DNA of 64,000 nucleotides, from the NCBI RefSeq assembly GCF_022538055.1, contig NZ_JAKZAM010000003.1, positions 124,001 through 188,000 on the forward strand. Direction: 5' to 3'. This document shows, in pieces, positions 17,323-27,612 of the stretch. The notes beneath the pieces are model-generated. The model was given only the letters and a program-made list of their open reading frames with translations, made no database searches and was not told the DNA's origin. The DNA is from Cognataquiflexum nitidum. Its GTDB lineage: Bacteria > Bacteroidota > Bacteroidia > Cytophagales > Cyclobacteriaceae. A program made the position numbers and the translations under genes. Position 1 is the first letter of the stretch. Each line of letters opens with the position of its first letter.

Positions 17323-20121
17323 TTAAGAAAGTTTCAATGCTTTCCTGACAATCTTGCCTTGTTCTTCCACATGGACTTTATTATAACCTGTGGCAGGAGA
17401 GGCAGAAGTTTTTCTGGAAATGATGTCCATTGGTATTTCTTTGTACATCATTCTCAAGATATAGTTCCAATATCCCATATTTTCAGGTTCTTCCTGCACC
17501 CATACGATTTCAGCACCTTTGTAGACTTGAAGCGCTTCCATTATCTGTTTTTTAGGGAAAGGATGCAGCTGCTCAATTCTGATAATGGCCACATCAGCTA
17601 CTTTTTCTTTTTCCCTAGCTTCATCAAGATCATAATAAATTTTTCCTGAGCAAAGTATTACCCTGTTTACATTTTTGGGGTCTACCACATTGTCAGTTAA
17701 AATCTCTCTGAAACCACCTTTGGTAAACTCTTCCAAAGGAGAAACCACCTTTGGATGTCTTAACAAAGATTTGGGAGACATGACCACACATGGTTTTCTA
17801 AAATCCCAAGCTTGCTGCCTTCTCAAAAGATGGAAGAAGTTAGACGGCTCAGTGATATTGGCCACTACCATATTGTATTCTGCGGATAATTGAAGGAATC
17901 TTTCAGGTCTGGCATTGGAATGTTCAGGACCCTGACCTTCATATCCGTGAGGCAATAGCATGACGATACCGTTCATTTTTCCCCATTTGGATTCACCCGA
18001 AGAAATAAATTGGTCTATCATTGTCTGGGCACCATTGGCAAAATCCCCGAATTGGGCTTCCCAGATCGTCAGTGAATGTGGGTTGGCCATGCCATATCCA
18101 TATTCAAATCCAAGGACCGCATATTCTGAAAGTAGGGAGTTATAAATATGGAACTGTCCTTTGCTGTCTTTCAGTTCTTTTAGAAAATTGTGAGGCTTGT
18201 TGGTGTTTGCATCATGAACCACAGCATGACGGTGGGAGAATGTTCCTCTCTGACAATCCTGTCCGGTGATTCTGACTGTTTTACCTTCAAGAAGAAGAGA
18301 CCCATATGCCAACAATTCAGCCGCTGCCCAGTTGAGAGATTTGGCTGTGAAATACATGTCTTTCCTTTGTTTGAGCTGTACTTCTATCTGCTTGATGGGC
18401 TTGAATCCCTTCGGGATGGTAGTCAAAGCCTCTGCTACTTTTTCAATTTTATCAATAGAAACACCTGTTTCCGGAGATTGGTCAAAATCCTCCGGAGTGG
18501 ATCTCCTCAATGATTGCCATTCTCTTTCAAATTTTGTGAATTGGTAAGGCAAGGGTTTTTCTTTGACCATGTTCAACCTGTCCTGGAGCAACTGTCTGAA
18601 TTCTTCATCCATGACCTTGGCTATCTCCGCATCTATATCCCCTCTTTCTGTCAATCTTTTGACATAGATTTCTCTTGGGTTAGGATGCTTGGAAATGATA
18701 TTATAAAGCTCAGGTTGAGTGAATTTAGGCTCGTCAGACTCATTATGACCATGTCTTCTATAGCAAACCATATCGACAAAAATGTCTTTTTTAAATTTCT
18801 GCCTAAACTCGGCTGCAATATTGGCTGCAAAAACAACTGCTTCGGCATTGTCTCCATTGACGTGGATGACCGGAGCATCTATAATTTTGGCGACGTCTGT
18901 ACAATATATAGATGTCCTTGCATCGTCAAAATCGGTGGTGAAACCGACTTGGTTATTGATAACAAAATGGATGGTTCCACCGGAATTATAGCCTTTCAAG
19001 CCTGCCATTTGAGTTACCTCGTAGACAATTCCTTGGCCTGCCACCGCTGCATCACCATGTATCAAAATAGGAAGCGCTTTGTTGGAATCATTTTTATGTT
19101 GAGAATCAATTTTAGCTCTCATAAAACCAACAACAACAGGATTAACTGCCTCTAGGTGTGAAGGGTTTGGAGCGAGCTTTAGATTCACTTTCTTATCTCC
19201 TGTGGTAATGATATCAGAAGAATAACCCATATGGTACTTCACATCACCATCACCCATGGTAAGGTCCGGCTTGGCAGTACCTTCAAACTCTGAAAAAATT
19301 TGCTCATAAGTTTTACCCATGATATTGGAAAGGACATTGAGCCTGCCCCTATGGGCCATACCTATCATTACTTCCTCTACGCCATACTCAGCAGCGGTGT
19401 TGATGACAGCATCCAAAAAAGGGATGGTACTTTCGCCCCCTTCCAAGGAAAATCGTTTTTGGCCAAGGTATTTTGTATGTAGAAAATTCTCAAAAACTAC
19501 GGCTTGGTTTAATTTAAAAAGGATCCTTTTTTTGGCCTCTACGCTGGGATTAAATGATAAAGCTTCTTTTTCAAACTTGGTTTTCAGCCAATCTAGCATC
19601 TCAGGATCCCTGATATAGGTATATTCAAAACCGATCGCTCCTTCATAAATTATTTTGAGTGATTCGATAAGCTTTGAAAGCTTTACTGTACCTATACCGA
19701 TTTCTTTCCCTGCTTGGAATTCTGTATTGAGATCATTTTGATCCAATCCAAAATCTTCTAAATCCAAGAGGGCCTTCCTATCTCTCCTTTCCCTTACCGG
19801 ATTGGTCTTTGACCTAAGGTGCGCCCTGGAGCGATATGCATGTATCAATGCCCTTACTTTGATTTCTTTGGGCAATTGCTCCATGTCCATAATCGTACCG
19901 GGCGTGAGCAATGAACCACTTACAGCTTCTTTGGCTGACTCAGAAGTTTTTGACTGAGGCAATGAATCCTGATCATCACCATATTTAGCAATAGCAAAAT
20001 CAAAACCATCAAAAAAAACCTTCCAACTAGGGTCTATTGATTCGGGGTTGTTTTTATAGTCAGCATACAACTCATCGATATAAGCTACATGCGCATTGGA
20101 GATGTAAGAGAATTTATCCAT
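17323..20121 (-). CDS. odhA: 2-oxoglutarate dehydrogenase E1
   Basis: 932 residues from the ATG at 20121 (MDKFSYISNAHVAYIDELY), which matches typical E1o N-termini; an ATG at 20145 would add eight residues. The N-terminal stretch SYISNAHVAYIDELYADYK is the E2-binding region. Further on are IGMAHRGRLNVLSNI, the thiamine-diphosphate site IHGDAAVAGQGIVYE with VINNQVGFTT, CYRRHGHNESDEP, and the transketolase-type domain with GQDCQRGTFSHRHAV and LLPHGYEGQGPEHSNAR. It decarboxylates 2-oxoglutarate and succinylates the E2 lipoyl groups in the cytosol. It is the first gene of the odhA-odhB-(insert)-lpdA series. Confidence 0.97.
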   Translation of the reverse strand: MDKFSYISNAHVAYIDELYADYKNNPESIDPSWKVFFDGFDFAIAKYGDDQDSLPQSKTSESAKEAVSGSLLTPGTIMDMEQLPKEIKVRALIHAYRSRAHLRSKTNPVRERRDRKALLDLEDFGLDQNDLNTEFQAGKEIGIGTVKLSKLIESLKIIYEGAIGFEYTYIRDPEMLDWLKTKFEKEALSFNPSVEAKKRILFKLNQAVVFENFLHTKYLGQKRFSLEGGESTIPFLDAVINTAAEYGVEEVMIGMAHRGRLNVLSNIMGKTYEQIFSEFEGTAKPDLTMGDGDVKYHMGYSSDIITTGDKKVNLKLAPNPSHLEAVNPVVVGFMRAKIDSQHKNDSNKALPILIHGDAAVAGQGIVYEVTQMAGLKGYNSGGTIHFVINNQVGFTTDFDDARTSIYCTDVAKIIDAPVIHVNGDNAEAVVFAANIAAEFRQKFKKDIFVDMVCYRRHGHNESDEPKFTQPELYNIISKHPNPREIYVKRLTERGDIDAEIAKVMDEEFRQLLQDRLNMVKEKPLPYQFTKFEREWQSLRRSTPEDFDQSPETGVSIDKIEKVAEALTTIPKGFKPIKQIEVQLKQRKDMYFTAKSLNWAAAELLAYGSLLLEGKTVRITGQDCQRGTFSHRHAVVHDANTNKPHNFLKELKDSKGQFHIYNSLLSEYAVLGFEYGYGMANPHSLTIWEAQFGDFANGAQTMIDQFISSGESKWGKMNGIVMLLPHGYEGQGPEHSNARPERFLQLSAEYNMVVANITEPSNFFHLLRRQQAWDFRKPCVVMSPKSLLRHPKVVSPLEEFTKGGFREILTDNVVDPKNVNRVILCSGKIYYDLDEAREKEKVADVAIIRIEQLHPFPKKQIMEALQVYKGAEIVWVQEEPENMGYWNYILRMMYKEIPMDIISRKTSASPATGYNKVHVEEQGKIVRKALKLS

Positions 20122-20142
20122 CTTAATTTTTTGTATAGTACA

Positions 20143-20150
20143 CAAATGTA
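20143..20150 (-). promoter_or_regulatory. Putative -7 box (TAnnTTTG) for odhA
   Basis: The minus strand reads TACATTTG 22 bases before the odhA start, implying a very short leader. The upstream sequence at -33 is T-rich but not a clean TTTG. Confidence 0.45.
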
Positions 20151-20276
20151 AGTCAGAATAAACACTAATAAAAACCGCTTAAACGGTTTTCCAATTTCTA
20201 TAAAATTTGAATAAAATAGAAGTAAATAATAAAGACTCAGAAATAAAATCAGAAAATAAAATTTGGTAATATGTGT

Positions 20277-20460
20277 ATCCGCTTTATTGAACGTAGCCAA
20301 ACAATAATTTGTAAAAAGAGCCATTAAACACCCGGTGGTCACTGTACTGACGTCTGTGGACGAGTATCCGCATTGGATACAAGCTCCTATAGCCCGACGT
20401 GCTACATTGCGGATACTCATATACGATAATCCGCTTTCATAACGCTAGCCAAATTTCATT
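20277..20460. repeat. Structured repeat element, left of the first SusCD locus
   Basis: Within the 557-base gap between odhA and the SusCD operon, TATCCGCTTTATTGAACGT (from 20276) recurs as a diverged copy at about 20429-20456. Between them GAGTATCCGCA (20362-20372) is perfectly complementary to 20408-20418, giving a long hairpin. Two pieces, TTATTG..CGT.GCCAAACA (20284-20308) and GC.ACATTGCG (20401-20418), reappear in order at 27411-27436 and 27514-27531. The rest of the gap has no convincing gene. Confidence 0.5.
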
Positions 20461-20625
20461 TTTCTTAAGCTAAGAAAGCCGGGTAAACGGAAAACTTTAG
20501 ACTTAAGAAGCCGATAATACCCAGGCTGTTCTGTAAGAAATCACATTCCGATAGGAAGGTAGATATCATAAAAAATAAAAAACGTCTATTAGAAACGATT
20601 GTATTCGACGTCTGCATCCATTAAA

Positions 20626-20658
20626 ACAAAAAAAGGCTGACCCTTTTCAGGATCAGCC
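20626..20658 (-). terminator. Terminator of the first SusC/SusD operon
   Basis: On the minus strand GGCTGATCC, a short loop and GGGTCAGCC are followed by seven T. It lies 21 bases after the stop of the lipoprotein gene at 20679. Confidence 0.8.
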
Positions 20659-20678
20659 CTCTTAAAAGCAATACAATC

Positions 20679-21659
20679 TTACAGTTTAGTCAAAACAAAC
20701 TCAACAGGCGCTGTGATACCACAACTTGACTGAGAATCATCAATGAACTTAACAGTGATAGATGCATCACTTGCTGGATTATAATTAGCAAGGTTACCAG
20801 GGTCAGATATCCAAGTGATACCAGGACCACCGCAACCGGCACCTGCAGATTCCAATGGCTTGATCACCTTACCACAAGAAAACTCTATGGTAAATGTCCT
20901 AGTAGTAAAGCCACCAAGATATTTTACAGTGAATCTCCTTTGCGTTCCAGTATTGCCTGCACTCAAGGTAACTACCTCTTCTACAAACCTTGTTGGATTA
21001 CCGAAGAATGGATCAGCTCCACCAACAGGTTGGGTAAGTCTATACTGACCCAAACCATAACCATTAGTCAAAGGACAAACAACAGTGACGTTGTATAAGA
21101 AAGGAGAATCATAAAATAAACCTCCTTTGATATCCGCACTTGCATTGACATCATTGAAAACTCGACCAAACTTGTCAGTCAATCTCAAACGAAATTCAAA
21201 TACATCACCACCATTTACTTGAGCTGGAGTAAGACCAAGTGCAGTAATCGCCTCAGCAGCAGTTACGCTGATACCGGTTCTTAAAAATTTGCTATCGCCT
21301 GTAACAGCAAAGGCTGAAGCCGGTATTTTTTTCACTTCTACATCTACTACATTGGTACCTGTACCTACCGGCACATATTGCAAGCCTACACCAGGGATAA
21401 GTCTTCTACGTCTTACCCTTACTTCAACAGATTCAATAGTTGCACCATTTTCAGCATCAACACCTTCTACGGTAATGTCAAACTTTGAGTTAGGCAAATC
21501 GAAGAAGTTAAATGAAACGCTCGTACGCGCAACAGTCCTGAGATAGGCTCCTGTATCGAAAGAGGAATAAGGAATCCTTGGCTCAACAAAGTCAGTACAT
21601 GAGGTTAAAAAAACCAACATGGTGACTAACATTCCTAAACTATATTTTATCAATTTCAT
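20679..21659 (-). CDS. SusCD-associated surface lipoprotein, unknown family
   Basis: 326 residues. A lipoprotein signal ends in VFLTSC with Cys21 as the acylated residue. The remainder is rich in beta-strand-like segments, with two Cys-containing parts near the C-terminus (VVCPLTNGYGLGQYRL and EFSCGKVIKPL). I do not recognise a named family. Its place, 19 bases after a susD gene and before the terminator, is that of SusE/SusF-like or accessory glycan/peptide-binding lipoproteins of uptake loci, so a role in binding the substrate at the cell surface is a reasonable inference. Confidence 0.7.
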   Translation of the reverse strand: MKLIKYSLGMLVTMLVFLTSCTDFVEPRIPYSSFDTGAYLRTVARTSVSFNFFDLPNSKFDITVEGVDAENGATIESVEVRVRRRRLIPGVGLQYVPVGTGTNVVDVEVKKIPASAFAVTGDSKFLRTGISVTAAEAITALGLTPAQVNGGDVFEFRLRLTDKFGRVFNDVNASADIKGGLFYDSPFLYNVTVVCPLTNGYGLGQYRLTQPVGGADPFFGNPTRFVEEVVTLSAGNTGTQRRFTVKYLGGFTTRTFTIEFSCGKVIKPLESAGAGCGGPGITWISDPGNLANYNPASDASITVKFIDDSQSSCGITAPVEFVLTKL

Positions 21660-21678
21660 ATTTTATCAATTTAAGGAG

Positions 21679-23334
21679 TTAGTTAATCCAGCCATTACCT
21701 TCAGGATTGGTATCCCAGAACACCCTTTGACCAAGATTTGGCTTTTGCGCAGGAGCATTTTTGTTGGTAACAACAAAATCCGTCGGATACAAGAAAGATC
21801 TTGGGAATAATCCCGGATCAACTACCAAACTAGGCTGCATACCATCAGGCTGACCTGTTCTTCTGTAAAGGTTGTAAGACTCTACACCATTACCAAAAAG
21901 AGACAACCAATATTCTCTACCGATGATATTCATTTTTCTGTTTGCAGGAGCAGCATCCCAATCTTCACCTACTTTGGTTAAGTAAGCTGCAACTGCTGTA
22001 TCCCAAGTAGCGGTTGGATAGAAGGCAGTCACAACACTAGCTTGTGAAGAAGCAAGTGAAAATGCCCTTACAAAATCCATGTGTTTTTTGATACCATCAA
22101 GCGTTCTCTGTTTTGCATTACCCGGTACATTTAGCGTCTGAATAGCTTCAGCCACCATAAAGTCCACAAAAGAAGCCAACATGATAGGCTGAAGACCTGC
22201 ACCACCCGCACCTAAAGTAGGAGAATTGACAGGAGATCCAGAGTTTTCGTCAAATCTACCACCTGCAGGATACAATCCATACATGGTTCTTTCAAAGCCA
22301 TCCGGTGGAATACCTTCGTTGTTCAAGTGGTCTCTACCCCAATATCCACGACCTGTAGCAGTCATATTAGGTAAACAGAAAGGGAAACTACCTGCCAAAT
22401 AATGGCCCGGAGCAATTTCACCCAGGCATCTCAATAAATCAGGATTAGTTGGGTTTCTGGTTACTTGACGATAAAGGTAATATCTAGCCCTAGGATCTTC
22501 CAATCCTTTTGCCTCAGTTAGGTTAAACATGAACCATGTGCTTTGATAGGCACCACCACCTCCACCATACTGACCAAACTTCGGCGCTCTGGAATCAGGG
22601 TTGGTTTGGCTGGTACCATATCTAAAGACAAAGTCATCACCTGCCTTTAGTAGGTTATCTTCAGCTACCAAAGCAGCAATCCTAGCAGCTGAACCACTGT
22701 TGACCAATTTGGTATTGAGATAATACTTCAATTCCAAAGTGTTTATCAATCGCTGCCATCTTGTAACGTTATTGTTATAATACAAATCCGTAGGAAGTGA
22801 AGCAGTAGCAATGGCAAAAGCCGCTCTAGCTGCTACCAATTCGTCCAATGCAACCTTATATACATCGGCCGCACTGTCTACAGTTGGCGCTAAGTCACTT
22901 GAGTTTAATGCCTTAGAATAAGGAACATCACCAAGATGATCTACCAGATGCATCAAAACCATCGCTTTGATTACTTTTCCTATGGCAACGTGTCTTGGTA
23001 ATGGTCTAGCTTCCGTATTAAGTACGTTTTCAATAAATTGAATATCACTCAATATAGTAGCATAAGAGGTATTCCAAACACCGTTCAAAGCCGTAGCATT
23101 GTATGCATTTTGGTAATTCACGTTTGGTTGGGAAAGTATTCTGGTAAGGTTTGCACCGGTATTGCTAATACCTTCAAACATACCCGCATAAGACAACTGA
23201 ACTTGATTGAGTACCCAACTTGGATCAGCTGTAGAAGCTGTTACCTCATTCGGGGAATCCAAAAGATCAAGGTCACAAGATGTGGCAAATACCATGGTAA
23301 ATGCAACGATCAGACTATATATTTTTCTTTTCAT
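21679..23334 (-). CDS. SusD/RagB-family nutrient-binding lipoprotein (SusD-like 2 type)
   Basis: 551 residues with lipobox AFTMVFATSC (Cys20). The mature start, DLLDSPNEVTASTADPSWVLNQVQLSYAGMF (helical, TPR-like), and the later RWQRLINTLELKYYLNTKLV and FMVAEAIQTL fit the SusD-like 2 branch of the family. It caps its TonB-dependent partner on the outer surface and captures the nutrient. It lies 19 bases downstream of the susC gene at 23354, and the C-terminus is complete. The substrate cannot be told from sequence, since no glycoside hydrolase or peptidase lies in the locus. Confidence 0.92.
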   Translation of the reverse strand: MKRKIYSLIVAFTMVFATSCDLDLLDSPNEVTASTADPSWVLNQVQLSYAGMFEGISNTGANLTRILSQPNVNYQNAYNATALNGVWNTSYATILSDIQFIENVLNTEARPLPRHVAIGKVIKAMVLMHLVDHLGDVPYSKALNSSDLAPTVDSAADVYKVALDELVAARAAFAIATASLPTDLYYNNNVTRWQRLINTLELKYYLNTKLVNSGSAARIAALVAEDNLLKAGDDFVFRYGTSQTNPDSRAPKFGQYGGGGGAYQSTWFMFNLTEAKGLEDPRARYYLYRQVTRNPTNPDLLRCLGEIAPGHYLAGSFPFCLPNMTATGRGYWGRDHLNNEGIPPDGFERTMYGLYPAGGRFDENSGSPVNSPTLGAGGAGLQPIMLASFVDFMVAEAIQTLNVPGNAKQRTLDGIKKHMDFVRAFSLASSQASVVTAFYPTATWDTAVAAYLTKVGEDWDAAPANRKMNIIGREYWLSLFGNGVESYNLYRRTGQPDGMQPSLVVDPGLFPRSFLYPTDFVVTNKNAPAQKPNLGQRVFWDTNPEGNGWIN

Positions 23335-23353
23335 TATAGTAAAATTTAGTGGT

Positions 23354-26300
23354 TTAGAATGCTAAAGTTAATGTACCACCGAATCTTCTTGAACTAGGAC
23401 CAGTCACAAAGTCAAAACCTTGACCGTTACCAACACCTGTTCCCAACACGTCTACGTCAAAGTTCATGTTTGGAGGGAAGTTAAGTGCTCTGAACCAAAG
23501 GTTAGTTCCACTTAGTGCAACAGAAGCACGTTTGAAAGGAGTCTTAGAAAGAAGTGAAGAAGGAAGGTCATAACCAAATGACAATTCTCTCAATTTCACA
23601 GCTGAACCATCAAAAACGTTTGACTCATCAGCACCTACGTGATAACCATCGAAGAAATAGTTGGCAGCAGTGATCTGAATATCATTAGGAGTTCCGTCTC
23701 TCTTCACACCAGGAAGGATAAAACTGAATTCTCTATCTACTACCGGATCTTTGGTTACACCCCTTGCAAGGGTAGCAGTCACAGTGTTAGAGAAGATAAT
23801 ACCACCTCTTCTGTATTCCAACATGAAGTTCATGAAGAATCCTTTGTATCTCAAAGTGTTGATCCAAGAACCTGTCCATGTAGGGTTTGGATCACCCAAA
23901 ATACCGATTTCAGGGTCTTCAAGGTAAGTACCGTTTGTGTCTACAATAGGCTGACCTGACTGCTCATCACGGGCAAATCTAGTACCTTTGATAATACCTA
24001 AAGACTGTCCAGGTATTGCAAAGTTACCCAAGTTGGTAAATCCTGCATATACTACCTCTTCAAGACCTTCGCCTAACTCCATAACGATATTTCTATAGGC
24101 AGTGAAATTGACGATGGTTTCCCAGCTAAATCCACTTGCAGTCGTTACCGGAGTTGCAGTACCCTGTAATTCTACACCCCTGTTTCTAACTCTACCAAGG
24201 TTAATTGTAGTATTGGTAAATCCTGTAGCAGGATCGATAGGAGTATTTGTAATCAAGTCTTTGGTATTTCTCTCATAAAGAGAGATATCAAATCTTACTT
24301 TGTTATTGAACATGGCAGCTTCAACCCCAAATTCAAACTCCTGAATAAGTTCCGGCCTCAAGTTTGGATTACCCAAAGTGTTGTTCAATGATTGAGTTTG
24401 AAACAATGCACCACCTGCATTTTGGAAAGCCCTTGAAGATTGGTTGAGGATATTTCTTGTTCTGTATGGAGTAGGAAAACCTGCAGAAGAACCAAAAGCA
24501 GCTCTCAATTTCAAATCGTTAAGTGTTGACGAATTCCAGTTGAAAGCATCAGTAGGAATGAAAGAAACTGAAGTTCCCGGATAAAGGATTCTTCTGTTTT
24601 CAGGTTCTACAGTGGAAGTCCAGTCATTTCTAGCAGAAATATTCAAGAACAAATAGTTGCTATAATCCAAAGTAGCTTGTGCATAAACACCCATTCTTCT
24701 TTCTTCTACCAAGAAGTCCATTCGACCGGCACCTAGTGGGTCAATGTTTGCAGAAGTAAGGAAGTTGGTATGTCTGAAAAGATCAAAAGCCAATTGACCT
24801 GTAGAAGAGATACCATTCTGCTGGTAGTTGTCATATCTTGAGTTACCTCCTAAGAGTGCACTGATTCCAACTTTCTCAGAAAGTGTTTTTCTCCAGTTCA
24901 ACACCAAATCTTGGTTCCAGATGGTATTCTGAATGTTGATGGTTCTATAATAACCTTGTCTTACGTCCAATGTTACACCTGCACCCCCACCTTTATTGTA
25001 CATAGCTTCCTGTACTTCTGTATAAGTATCCAATCCTAGACGGTAGGTTACTGAGAAGTTGTCATTGAAATCATAGTTCAAAGAAGTAGAGTTGAAGAAA
25101 CGGTTTACTTCAGAGGTATTTTTGTAATTTTTAACTAACCACAATGGGTTAACTATATCATTTCCAGATCTGAAATACACTGAACTTCTATCGACAGGAT
25201 TTTCGAAAGGAAGTCCGGCCAAATCTACTGATCGAGGAGTATACAAGACGTTGGCATAAGCTGAAGGAATACCGCCGTTAGGACCTGAACCGAAAGCAGC
25301 ATTCACAGGAGGAGAATCCACACCTGTTCTAGCAAAGGTAAAGGAAGAATTGATGGTAAATTTCTCGCTGATCGCAGAGTTTACACCCAAACCAAAGTTA
25401 TATTTAGTCAACTTGTTGCCCGGAAGGAAACCTTCGTCAGAAGTATAACCGAAGGAGGCGCTGTAGCCTGTGCTTTCACCACCACCTTGGATCTGTACCG
25501 AAGTATTGCTCACCAAACCTGTTTGAAAGAAAACCTTACTTGGGTCATCATACGCCTTGTAGTCATATCTAATAGGTGTAGTAGTAGCGTTTCCATTGGC
25601 ATCTTTTTCAAAAAACTCCGGGAAGGCATTTCTGATACTCGCCAAGGATGACGCCGCTACAGGGTGATTGATCTGCAGACCAAGGTCCATTCTAGGACCG
25701 AAGTTAGAGAAGAAAAAACCCGGTTGCTGCTGGAAACCATTACCATAAACCTGTCCGAAAGTAGGAAGTGAAGCAGCCTCGTTGGTGAAAATTGACTGGT
25801 TGACAGTCACTTCAGCTTTCTTTCTCTTTTTAGAACCTGATTTGGTTGTTACCAAAATTACACCGTTTCTACCTTGGTCACCGTACAATACTGTAGCAGA
25901 AAGACCTTTCAACACAGAGATATTTTCAATGTTGTTTGGATCTATATCCAAGAAACGGCTTGAAGTGGTAGCACCACCCGAACCAAATCCTGTAGCCGCA
26001 TTTGTATTGGTGTTGAAAGGAACACCATCGACAACGAACAAAGGCTGGTTAGAACCCGTAACTGAAGAATAACCCCTGATGATGATGTTTGTACCAGCAC
26101 CTGAGTTACCGTTAGTAGCAGTGATGTTTACACCGGCTACTTTACCTTGAAGAACCCTTGCAACGTCAGCTTCCGGTCTGTTTTGGAGTTGTTCATCCCC
26201 TACAGTGGTTACCGCGTAGCCCAAGGCTTTCTTTTCTTTCTCAATACCGATTGCCGTTACTACCACTTCTGATAGTTGAGACGCATCAGTAGTGAGCGTT

Positions 26301-26584
26301 ACATTGATAACGGATCTGTTACCGATTGCCTCTTCAAGGGTTTTCAAACCCACAAAAGAATAGATCAATACATTAGATCCTTCCGGTACATTAATAGAGT
26401 AATTACCATCCAAATCGGTGGTAGTACCTACTGTTGTACCCTTCACGAGGACGGTAGCGCCTGGGAGGCCCTGACCATCTTCATCGGAAATTACCTTTCC
26501 GGTAATTACCCGTTGTTGCGCCGACACCTCGATACTGAGTGTCATGGTGAAAAGCGCAATAACAAAGAGTAAAGCTTTTCTCAT
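23354..26584 (-). CDS. SusC/RagA-family TonB-dependent outer-membrane transporter
   Basis: 1076 residues from the ATG at 26584 (MRKALLFVIALFTMTL), which gives a clean signal peptide ending VSAQQ; an ATG at 26632 would bury it. A carboxypeptidase-D-like regulatory domain follows (VITGKVISDEDGQGLPGATV, about 25-110). Then come a plug domain with SQLSEVVVTAIGIEKEKKA and the SusC signature LFVVDGVPF, and a large beta-barrel ending in a terminal Phe (GGTLTLAF). It imports a SusD-captured nutrient with TonB energy. It is the first gene of a three-gene operon and is preceded by about 1 kb of AT-rich DNA. No FecR/sigma pair is adjacent. Confidence 0.95.
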   Translation of the reverse strand: MRKALLFVIALFTMTLSIEVSAQQRVITGKVISDEDGQGLPGATVLVKGTTVGTTTDLDGNYSINVPEGSNVLIYSFVGLKTLEEAIGNRSVINVTLTTDASQLSEVVVTAIGIEKEKKALGYAVTTVGDEQLQNRPEADVARVLQGKVAGVNITATNGNSGAGTNIIIRGYSSVTGSNQPLFVVDGVPFNTNTNAATGFGSGGATTSSRFLDIDPNNIENISVLKGLSATVLYGDQGRNGVILVTTKSGSKKRKKAEVTVNQSIFTNEAASLPTFGQVYGNGFQQQPGFFFSNFGPRMDLGLQINHPVAASSLASIRNAFPEFFEKDANGNATTTPIRYDYKAYDDPSKVFFQTGLVSNTSVQIQGGGESTGYSASFGYTSDEGFLPGNKLTKYNFGLGVNSAISEKFTINSSFTFARTGVDSPPVNAAFGSGPNGGIPSAYANVLYTPRSVDLAGLPFENPVDRSSVYFRSGNDIVNPLWLVKNYKNTSEVNRFFNSTSLNYDFNDNFSVTYRLGLDTYTEVQEAMYNKGGGAGVTLDVRQGYYRTINIQNTIWNQDLVLNWRKTLSEKVGISALLGGNSRYDNYQQNGISSTGQLAFDLFRHTNFLTSANIDPLGAGRMDFLVEERRMGVYAQATLDYSNYLFLNISARNDWTSTVEPENRRILYPGTSVSFIPTDAFNWNSSTLNDLKLRAAFGSSAGFPTPYRTRNILNQSSRAFQNAGGALFQTQSLNNTLGNPNLRPELIQEFEFGVEAAMFNNKVRFDISLYERNTKDLITNTPIDPATGFTNTTINLGRVRNRGVELQGTATPVTTASGFSWETIVNFTAYRNIVMELGEGLEEVVYAGFTNLGNFAIPGQSLGIIKGTRFARDEQSGQPIVDTNGTYLEDPEIGILGDPNPTWTGSWINTLRYKGFFMNFMLEYRRGGIIFSNTVTATLARGVTKDPVVDREFSFILPGVKRDGTPNDIQITAANYFFDGYHVGADESNVFDGSAVKLRELSFGYDLPSSLLSKTPFKRASVALSGTNLWFRALNFPPNMNFDVDVLGTGVGNGQGFDFVTGPSSRRFGGTLTLAF

Positions 26585-27310
26585 AAGGTATTTTAGTTTA
26601 GTTGATGTGTAAAGAAAATTTATTTCCTCCACATTTCAAAATAAGGTATTTTTCGATTTTATTGTTATTTTTTTATATCTTTTTATTTGTTTATTTATAT
26701 TTTAACATATTTTAACTTATTTAAATAAGTGATGAATATTGTTAAAGTTAAATTTAAGGGTTAAAAATGATTTGTTAGGGTAAATACTTACAAAAGCAGT
26801 CTAAAAAGTCGATTATTTGGAAATCAAATTTATTTCGAACATTGAGTTTTTTTAAAATAGATTCAAGTGTCAATACACAAAATTTTATTCTGATTAAGAT
26901 GAAGAAAATATTTTTACTTTTTTTAAAAAAAAATTACTTTAAATACATATTTGATATTGTATAAGGTTAATTTTTAAATATTTCATAAATATTACCGCAA
27001 AATAATGCCATAACATGAATTTGTATGGAATAGAATTAAAAAGAATGATACTTTGATTTATTAAATGTTAAAAATTTTTTATCCCTTAACGATTTAAGGT
27101 CTTTTAGATCATGTTTTTTAGAATTATCCACAGAAAAATGTATTTCAGGCTAAAATATTTACCTCGATGTTATTTTTTTTAAAATTCAAGAAAACATAGG
27201 CTCATTTTTGAGTCTTAAATCCAAAGAACAGCACAAAAAGAATCCATAGAACCACAAAATAAAATTTGGAATTGAATTCATCTCAAAGCAAGCTTTGATC
27301 AACGACATTC
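26585..27310. other. AT-rich intergenic region upstream of SusC
   Basis: This region is extremely AT-rich with long A and T runs, especially 26640-27180. I see no supportable gene. It should hold the promoter of the SusC operon, but I found no TAnnTTTG box close to the start codon. A 60-codon frame at 27186-27368 overlaps a terminator hairpin and is not supported. Confidence 0.55.
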
Positions 27311-27314
27311 TGCA

Positions 27315-27356
27315 TAAAAAAAGGATGCAGAAGGCAACCTTGGCAGCCCTGCATCC
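27315..27356 (-). terminator. Rho-independent terminator in the 26.6-27.6 kb gap
   Basis: GGATGCAG (27323-27330) pairs with CTGCATCC (27349-27356), and the minus strand continues into seven T. It is about 255 bases past the stop of the outer-membrane barrel gene, so either that gene has a long 3' untranslated region or a small RNA ends here. Confidence 0.75.
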
Positions 27357-27403
27357 TGCTGATACCATTTTACAATGGCTATTCCAATTTAAGTATTATG
27401 TCT

Positions 27404-27531
27404 GCACGCATTATTGTGCGTCGCCAAACAAATAATGCTTCGATTCTGTAAGTAGTGGAAAATCGTCTAAAGACAATTATCTGTATCTATTAAGGAGTTT
27501 TTGTGCCCAACTTGCAACATTGCGTACACTC
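27404..27531. repeat. Repeat element, right of the first SusCD locus
   Basis: TTATTG..CGT.GCCAAACA..ATAAT at 27411-27436 and GCAACATTGCG (from 27514) match two blocks of the element at 20277-20418 in the same order, orientation and similar spacing (103 versus 117 bases). The two elements bracket the SusC/SusD/lipoprotein operon. Confidence 0.45.
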
Positions 27532-27612
27532 CCATCAAACCTTATCAAGGATGGTTAAAACCCTTAATCTTCCAATCAGCGGGAGAAATGTTAAAACTAA
27601 TATTTAACCCTA

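Noticed and set aside
20085-20420. 111-codon minus-strand frame upstream of odhA
   Set aside because: It overlaps the odhA start and reads through the structured repeat element; no domain or signal is seen.
26585-26632. Sixteen extra N-terminal residues on the first SusC
   Set aside because: The ATG at 26584 gives a proper signal peptide; the extension would hide it.
27186-27368. 60-codon minus-strand frame in the AT-rich gap
   Set aside because: It spans a terminator hairpin and has no credible protein features.
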